A program made the position numbers and the translations under genes. Of a stretch of DNA of 64,000 nt, positions 56,160 to 64,000 are shown piece after piece (the first letter of the stretch is position 1; each line of letters starts with the position of its first letter). The stretch lies in contig JACVTC010000003.1 in assembly GCA_016946835.1 (NCBI GenBank), forward strand, positions 2,232,501 through 2,296,500, in the 5' to 3' direction. This stretch comes from Neocallimastix lanati (nom. inval.) (Eukaryota; Neocallimastigomycota; Neocallimastigomycetes; Neocallimastigales; Neocallimastigaceae). The notes beneath the pieces were generated by a model. That model was not told the DNA's origin. It did no database searches and saw only the letters and a program-made list of their open reading frames with translations.

Positions 56160-56580
56160 TAATAAATAATAAATAATAAATAATTAAATAATTAAATAAT
56201 TAAATAATTAAATAATTAAATAATTAAATAATAAATAATAAATAATAAATAATGAATAATAAATAAATAAATAATAAATAATAAATAATAAATAATAAAT
56301 AATAAATAATAAATAATAAATAATAAATAAATAAATAATAAATAATAATAAATAACAAGTAATAAATAACAAATAATAAATAATAAATAATAAATAATAA
56401 ATAATAAATAATAAATAATAAATAATAAATAATAAAATAATAAATAATAAATAATAAATAATAAATAATAAATAATTATAATAAATAATAAATAAATAAT
56501 AAATAATAAATAATTATAATAAATAATAAATAATAAATAACAAATAATAAATAATAAATAATTATAATAAATAAATTATA
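56160..56580. repeat. 7-bp (AAATAAT)n array
   Basis: About 420 bp of 7-bp units with scattered variants (ATAATTATAATA, AACAAAT). Confidence 0.9.
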
Positions 56581-57029
56581 TAAATCCATACATATATATT
56601 CATATAATTAATACTAATAGAAATTAATATAATTTTTTAAATATAAAATTATCCAAATAGATTATTAAAATTATGATTAAATTAATATATATTATGATTT
56701 TTTAATATGTCATGCTTTTTGAAAATATTAATTTGATTCTCCTCAAAAATATATGAATATTTTAAAATATAGAACAAGAAAAAAAAAAAAAAAAACTATA
56801 TTCCTGATTTTTTATTTTTGATTTATATATCATTTTCAAAAAGATTAAAATATTAATATTATTTGTATTACGTGATATACTGACTATTAAAAGTTATATA
56901 AATATATAAAAAATGATTTTAATACTTAGTATTAAAAAATTACACTCTATCAATCATATTAACACAATTTTAATAAATATAATTAAATTGCATTGTAAGC
57001 TTTTTTTTTTTATTATTATTATTAAAAAT

Positions 57030-57105
57030 TATTTTTAATCTCCTGTAAAGCTCTTTTTTTTTTTTTTTATTAAAATCGATCTTTAATCTCCTGTAAAGCT
57101 CTTCT
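57030..57105. repeat. Short tandem duplication
   Basis: TTTAATCTCCTGTAAAGCTC occurs twice, at about 57036 and 57083, separated by a T-tract. Confidence 0.75.
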
Positions 57106-58316
57106 TTATTTTTTATTAAAATATAATTTAATAATTTATTAGAGTTTTTTATACTTATATATATTTTTCAGTGGTAAAATTTTGCCACTTATATAAAATT
57201 TAAATTTCAAAAATGAAAAAATAAAAATAAAATAAAATATAAAAGGAAAAATAATCAAATAAAAAAATTTAAAATTTTATATTTTAAAATTATTCAAAAT
57301 TGATTATTTATTATAAAATATATTAAATTTAAAATTATTAAAATTATTACTATATAATTTATATAAATATATAATATAAATAAAAATATATATATAATAT
57401 ATAAAATTAAATATTAATCAAATGTAATTGATACAATATAAAATCAATTATTTTACATATATTATTTTAATTGATTTTTAATATTTTAGTTGTGTGAATA
57501 TCATCATATAGAAAATACTAATGTTTATATTTAGTTTAATATAAATATCATAATAGTTATTAATATTTATAATATATAAGCCAATATATTATTAATATAT
57601 TAAAAAGATAATATTAATTGTTCATAATATATAATATTAAGATTATATATGAAACTAATAAAATATATTTTATAATTATAATTAATAATAAAGTAATGGC
57701 GATTTTAAATTTCAAAATTTGAATATATTTTTTATTTTTTATTTATTTATCTATTTATTTATCTATCTATATATTTATACACTTATTTATTTATCCATTT
57801 ATTTTATATTATATATATTATTTTTATATATCAAATTTAATATTTAAAATATGGTTCGTGATTTAATTTTATTTACTTAGTATATTATTTTTGTATTTAT
57901 TCTCTTTTCCTCCTTTTTTTTAAATACCCTACACTTCAAAATATTTATAATTACATCTTTTCATAAATATTAACAATAAATAAAACAATTTCAATAATAA
58001 ATAAATAATAATTAATATCAAAACACTTCATTATATATTATAATTCTCTATTTTATATAATACAATATACTATTATTATTTTTTTATTATAGAAAATAAT
58101 AACAAAGATTACTGTTTTATAATACTATCAGAAATGTTGATTTAAATTTTTCAGACATATTATAAAATAGAAAAAAAAAAATAAGGAAATTCATTATTAA
58201 AAAATTATATATATATATTTAATATTATATTTTTGAATATTAAAATAATATTTATTCTTTTTATTTTAATTAAGAAAACATAATATTAATTTTAAATAAA
58301 AGTAGTTAAAAAATTT

Positions 58317-58349
<33 letters not shown>

Positions 58350-58972
58350 AAAAAACAATAAAGTTCATTCTTTTTTAAATTGATATAAAATATATTAAAT
58401 TATTATTTTAATATTATATGAAATTATAAAATAAAAATAAAAATAAACCTTTATGATATTTAAAGGAAATATTATTTTTTAAAGTAATATTGATAATAGT
58501 TAACATCTTTGTCATATCTATTAAGATATAATTTAATATATTAACAATTAATTAATATAAAGTTAATGTTTTATATAATTTTATTTTATTTTATTATAAA
58601 TTTCTTATAAAAATTTCATTTTAGAAATTAATATCATAAAATAAAATAATTTAAATAAAACCTCATCATTGCCATCAATTAGTAATTCAAAAATTATTTA
58701 TTCAATATAGTACAATCATTTTACCAAAAACGAACGTAATCAGCATACATATTTATTACTTAAATATTAATAATAATATAAAATCTTTTAATTTTTTTTT
58801 GTAAATATCAAATAATATTATCAAATCATTTCTTTTACAAATTTCATCCAAATGTAAGTAAAAATTATTTATATATATAAAATTATTCTTTTTAAAGTTC
58901 GTTAATTTATTAATATATTTTCATGTTTGTAATTTGAATTAAATATATATATTAAGAATTTCATAAATAATA

Positions 58973-59314
58973 ATGTATTCAATATGCAAAGATTCATTTA
59001 TTGACTCTATTAAATCACCTTTACGCAATTCAACTCAGACTTCTTCAACATTTTCAAATATTTCTTATTTATTAAATTCAATTCCTGAATCTATAGTAAT
59101 AATATCAGAAAAAGGAATAATCCTTGAAATCAATTCTGCAACCTCAAGATTATTTGGCTGGACCAAAGATGAAATTGTAAATAAAGCATATATTAAATTT
59201 ATTATATGAAAATTTATTATTAGTAGCATATTATTAATTTGGTTATATGTATATATAATTTAAAAAAACTAATGAAGGAATAATTATATTTTTAATACTT
59301 ATTAATAATAAATA

Positions 59315-59358
<44 letters not shown>

Positions 59359-62300
59359 CAAATTAAAAAATAAATAAATAAATATGTTATTTTTATTTAT
59401 TAAAAAAGATAAATAACATTAAACTAAATATAATGAATTTAATATATATGTGTTTTTTTATTTTTTATTTATTATTTTTTTCTTTATTATTTTTATTGTT
59501 ATTTTATTGATTCATATTATTAAAACTATTATTAATATTTATTAAATAATTTAAAAATATATCTTATTTATTTATTTATTTATTTATTAGATTAATAGAA
59601 AAAACATCAGCTTTTTATTAACAAATCGAGATGGTGAGAAATTAATGAATACAATTAATAATGAAGAATTATCGACATTAATTGATTCTTCTTATCATTA
59701 TCATGGATTAAATAAAAATGGATCTACATTTCCATGTGATATAAGCCTTGGAATTTTTCCAAAATCATTATTAGATAATTTTTCATCATCATCAAGCGAT
59801 TTATCAAATTCAGCAATTATAGCTGTTATAAGCGTAAAGAAAAAAGGTTATCGTTCAAGTGATTCAGTTTTATTAGATTTGAAATCAAGATACCAAAATG
59901 AATATGATGAAATTGAAACTCTTGGAAAAGGTGGTTTTGGTCAAGTTTATAAAGCAAGGAATCGTCTTGATGGTCAATTATATGCAATTAAAAAAATAAA
60001 ATTACAAAGTAAACCAAAAGAATTTAGTAATTCATTTGATTTACAAGGATTCGAAAATTTAAAGTCGCTTAATTCAAATAATTCTACATCTACAACTACT
60101 TCAAACCTTTCATTTCTTTCAGCAGAGGATTTAAGAATTGTTAGGGAAGTTAAAACATTTGCTCGTATTTCTAATCATCCTAATATTGTTAGATATCATG
60201 CATCATGGATAGAAGTTGAAGAAAAAATTAAAAAAAATAAGAGAAAAGGTTCATTTGATAGTGAAGCTAGTAGTGACACTAGTAATGATTGTAGTAGCGA
60301 AGATGAAACTGATGATACTGATGATGATAAAAGCAATGTAAATGATAATGAAAATGAAAAAAGTAAAGAAATATTTAACAATTCATTTGGTTTTCAACAA
60401 CAATTAAATTTTAAAGATAGTTATTCTTTTTCAAATAATTGTAGCATAAGTAATAATGTTAACTTCCATAGTCACAGTAGTAGTAGTAGTACTAGTAGTG
60501 AAGAAATTAATACAAATAATCAACAATCTACTAGTGATTTTATTATTTCATTTGCTGAATCTAAAAATTCAGAAAGTCAAGATAATTCAAATGAATATTT
60601 TATTAATATGGAAAATTTAGATACTTCGCGCTTTAGTAATAGTAATAGTAAAAATGATGATACCACTAATATTAACAGTTTAGAAGATACATCATATAAT
60701 CCATTTTCATTTAGACAGGATGATAATGAATCTAATTCTAATAATCAGGTTTCTGTTCTTAAATATAATAATCAAAATGGAAGAAGCACTTTATCAAAAA
60801 GAGCAAAGGGAAAATTAGGTTTAGATCCAATAAATACATCTGTAATGAAACCTTTAGAAAAGAAAAATAATTTGATGCTATATTTAATTATTCAAATGGA
60901 ACTTTGTTCTGGTCAAACTTTAGAAACCTGGATTCATGAACGTAATCAGTTAACTGAAAAAAAGGAAATTCATGTTGATAGAAGAGTAATATTTAAAATA
61001 TTTAAACAAATTGTTCAAGCTATTGCACATGTACATTGGAATGGTTGTATTCATCGGGATGTTAAACCAGCTAATGTGTTTTTACAGGATGATAATCATA
61101 TTTTATTAGGTGATTTTGGTCTTGCTAAAGATGTTGATTTTACTGTTCCATCTCCAAAAACTGAGACCATTCCTTTTTCAACCACATTAGTTAATAATGA
61201 AGATGAAATGGAAGAAACTGAAATATCCGAGCCAAAAGAAATTAATGAAGCTGAAACAGAGATTAATTCAGATCATGTATCAAAAATGCATAAATTTACT
61301 TCTGGTATTGGTACTTATATATATGCTTCTCCTGAACAATTAGCTTCTTCTCAAGGCTATGATAATAAAACAGACATTTATTCATTAGGTATTTTATTAT
61401 TTGAATTATTATGGCCATTTAAAACAGGAATGGAACGTATTAAAACTTTAACGAATATAAGAAATGGAAAATTTCCAGAAAATTTTGTTGAAAAATGGCC
61501 TTTAGAATTACCATTTTTACGTAGCTTATTAAATCCAGATCCTGCTTTAAGACCAACTGCCCAAGAAATATTAGATTCAGAAGTTTTGAATATTAATTAT
61601 ATTACTCCATTATACAATAATCCAACAAATTTATTGAATGCTCTTGATCTTCGAGTAACTCGTGTATCTTTAGACCCAAATGATAGTGTCTTATTAGATA
61701 AGACTACATCTAAAGAAAAAAGAAAAGGTCATAATAAAACATTATCTACTGCATCAAAAATAAATAAAAATTATGGTGATTGTGGTGCTTGTAAACAAAA
61801 AGATATGGCTATTTCATCATTTAGAAGTCAATTTGTGAAAACTAAAGAACAAATCAATTATTTAGAAGGTAAATTTTTATAATTATTTTTTTTTTTTTTT
61901 TTTTTTTTTTTAAATAATATATATACATATGTATTTATAATTTTATTTTTATAAATATTTTAATTTTTTATTAATATATTATTATATATATATATATTAA
62001 TTTTTATAAATAAATAAATAAATAAATAAAAATAATTAATGTTAAATAGATACTGTATCTAAGGCTTCAAAACGTTTATGGGTTGTTTCTATCGTAACCT
62101 TCGTACTTGGATGTGTTTTAACCTTAGGTATTACACTTCTTATTCTTAATAGAAATGGTGGTTACTATAATACCTCATCAATTGTTAGTTCTGGACCATC
62201 CGCAATTGAAATAAAAGATAGTTTAACTAATAATAATAATAACAATTTTGACATGTCTGCTTTTGTACCAGAATCCACAAAAGTATATACACCTATTATT

Positions 62301-62729
62301 AATACACCTGCAGTTAATGCTGCCCCAACAGTATTTAATACTGAAACCAGTTCATCAATAGTTGATTCTTATGAAAATCAAAAATTGGATCACAATATAG
62401 AAACTATTGAAAAAGTTGAAGTGGTAAATAACAGTAATAATCTACATAAAAGAAATAATAAAATGAAAGACAAGAGAAGAAAAGAAAAGAAAAATGATAA
62501 AATGAAAGAAAAAAGAAATGGTAATGTTGTAATGAATAATAAAAATTTTGTTGTTACACAGACATTATCAATAAATTATTTCTATAAAAGTAGAACTATC
62601 ACTGTTACTAGAACAAAAACAAAATCAGTAAATTTTGTCTTTGCTACTACTACCACTACCACTACCACTACTAATAGTAATACTCAGGATTTGAATAATT
62701 CAACTCCAACTATTTTGGAAAATATTTGA
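58973..62729 (+). CDS. PAS-domain eIF2alpha-kinase-like protein with C-terminal transmembrane helix (3 exons)
   Basis: Predicted 1053 aa; exons 58973-59176, 59591-61868, 62050-62729, all in phase. Residues ~30-155: PAS domain (LLNSIPESIVIISEKGIILE, ATSRLFGWTKDEIINRKNIS). Residues ~172-670: protein kinase of the PEK/HRI/GCN2 (eIF2alpha kinase) group, with glycine loop LGKGGFGQVYKAR, AIKKIK lysine near 202, the hallmark NHPNIVRYHASWIE, a ~220-residue acidic/Ser/Asn insert between the lobes, IIQMELCSGQTLETWI, HRDVKPAN (~556), GDFGLAK (~576), GTYIYASPEQL and MERIKTLTNIRNGKFPENF. The last two blocks resemble HRI and PERK most. A short coiled segment and a hydrophobic helix (VVSIVTFVLGCVLTLGITLL, ~836-858) follow, then a ~195-residue tail with a very basic stretch and a Thr run. 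All catalytic residues are present. Phosphorylation of eIF2alpha in response to a PAS-sensed signal is inference. Confidence 0.85.
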
Positions 62730-62887
62730 AAAAAATATATATCAAAAAAATAATAAATAAATAAAATAAAATAAAAGTAAAATAAAATAAAATACATAAT
62801 TAATAAAACAAAATAAAACAAAATAAAATAATATGAAACAAAAATAAAATAAAATTTAATAAACTTTAATAGAAAAAAAAAGAAAAG

Positions 62888-62937
<50 letters not shown>

Positions 62938-63068
62938 GAAATAAATGAAAAAAAAGTAAATAAATAGAATAGAAAAAAAAATAATATATAGTAATAAATA
63001 TTATTATATATTTAGGAATGAAAATATTTTATATAATAGTAAATATTATATATTTAACAAATAAAAAT
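62730..63068. other. Kinase gene 3' flank
   Basis: AAAAT/AAAAC repeats and a long A-tract (about 62889-62925). No gene. Confidence 0.5.
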
Positions 63069-63520
63069 AGAATATATAATAAATATTATTGTTATATAAA
63101 TATTTAGAAAATATAATATATAATAATAAATATTATTGTTATATAAATATTTAGAAAATATAATATATAATAATAAATATTATTGTTATATAAATATTTA
63201 GAAAATATAATATATAATAATAAATATTATTGTTATATAAATATTTAGAAAATATAATATATAATAATAAATATTATTGTTATATAAATATTTAGAAAAT
63301 ATAATATATAATAATAAATATTATTGTTATATAAATATTTAGAAAATATAATATATAATAATAAATATTATTGTTATATAAATATTTAGAAAATATAATA
63401 TATAATAATAAATATTATTGTTATATAAATATTTAGAAAATATAATATATAATAATAAATATTATTGTTATATAAATATTTAGAAAATATAATATATAAT
63501 GATAAATATTATTATTATAT
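63069..63520. repeat. 47-bp minisatellite, nine copies
   Basis: GTTATATAAATATTTAG recurs at 63091, 63138, 63185, 63232, 63279, 63326, 63373, 63420 and 63467, an exact 47-bp period. The units are almost identical and contain short inverted repeats (AATATT...AATATT). Confidence 0.95.
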
Positions 63521-64000
63521 ATAATATTCAACAATTGAATATGTGAGCGTTTAAAGCAAATATGTATAACAAATAAAAAAAAATATAAATAAAGTCGAAT
63601 TGATTTAAATAAAAATCATATACTTAAAAAATTATATTTAAAAAAAATAATAAACTAAAATAAAATTAGATAAAATAAAATAAAGTTAATAAAAAAAAAT
63701 AATAATAATAAATGAATAAATACATAATGAATAAATGAATAAAAAAAAAATTAATAAAATAAATACATAATGATTAATATTATAATTAAAATTTAAAATT
63801 TTATTTAATATTAAAAATCACATATATATCTATTGATATATCAATTTTAGTAAATTCATGCTAAGAAAATTTTATTATTGATAAAGATTTTTATTTTTAT
63901 TTTTAAATAGTTCTAAAATTAAAGTTTAATTAAAATTAAAATTATTAATAAGAAGTTAAAAAAAAAAAAAAAAAAAAGATAAAATAAAATAAAAATAAAA
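63521..64000. other. Spacer to the window end
   Basis: AT-rich, with AAAAT and AAT tracts and an A run near 63959-63977. Nothing recognised. Confidence 0.5.

Larger units (their letters stand above)
55732..58972. other. Upstream region of the PAS kinase gene
   Basis: 3.2 kb without a recognised gene. It includes the TAAATAA array (56160-56580) and a small tandem duplication at 57030-57105. A strong GTAAGT at 58854-58859 followed by an AG near 58950, with no ATG before it, could be a 5'-UTR intron of the kinase gene. Confidence 0.5.

Overview
The window looks like nuclear DNA of a zoosporic fungus, most likely an anaerobic gut fungus (Neocallimastigomycota). Non-coding DNA is extremely AT-rich and full of homopolymer runs and AAT/ATT arrays. 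Genes are split by many short, AT-rich GT-AG introns. There are two intraflagellar/axonemal genes (IFT172, CFAP53), so the organism makes a flagellum; Dictyostelium, the other familiar genome of this composition, does not. The mobile elements (a MULE-type transposase relic, LINE fragments with a zf-RVT-like tail, a Ty1/copia element) also fit an early-diverging fungus. The lineage call is inference; no marker sequence was searched.

Layout, left to right. 283-1982 (+) isoamyl-acetate-hydrolysing esterase (IAH1, GDSL/SGNH). 3467-5065 (-) F-box protein with a phloem-protein-2-like domain. 5066-13670 a gene-free, repeat-rich stretch. 14300-16920 (-) a 5'-truncated LINE with a 15-bp target-site duplication. 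17791-18737 (-) a twin-CX9C protein of the CHCHD5/Mic14 type. 21362-27268 (+) a 17-exon gene resembling FIRRM (C1orf112)/FLIP. 27854-31644 (-) CFAP53. About 32440-33153 (-) a second LINE 3' fragment. 33704-34453 (-) ribosomal protein uL1 (RPL10A). 36676-45581 (+) a complete 27-exon IFT172. 46515-46830 (-) a third LINE 3' fragment with two perfect hairpins. 46860-48140 (-) a decayed MULE transposase. 49252-55689 (+) a whole-looking Ty1/copia retrotransposon with identical LTRs, sitting inside an AAT array. 58973-62729 (+) a PAS-domain eIF2alpha-kinase-like protein with a transmembrane helix after the kinase. 63069-63520 a 47-bp minisatellite.

Exon models were built by hand for every host gene by joining GT-AG (and two AT-AC) introns and checking that the reading phase is kept across every junction. 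The predicted proteins have plausible lengths: IAH1 284 aa, F-box/PP2 292, CHCHD5-like 117, FIRRM-like 1047, CFAP53 556, RPL10A 217, IFT172 1729, PAS kinase 1053.

The most notable observations are: (i) an AT-AC U12-type intron in IFT172 with an exact donor, branch site and acceptor, and a second probable one in the FIRRM-like gene, pointing to an active minor spliceosome; (ii) the PAS / eIF2alpha-kinase / transmembrane architecture; (iii) a fungal FIRRM-like protein; and (iv) an F-box protein carrying a PP2-like fold best known from plants. The flagellar genes IFT172 and CFAP53 lie within about 5 kb of each other, separated by RPL10A, but nothing shows co-regulation. No tRNA, rRNA or CRISPR array was seen.
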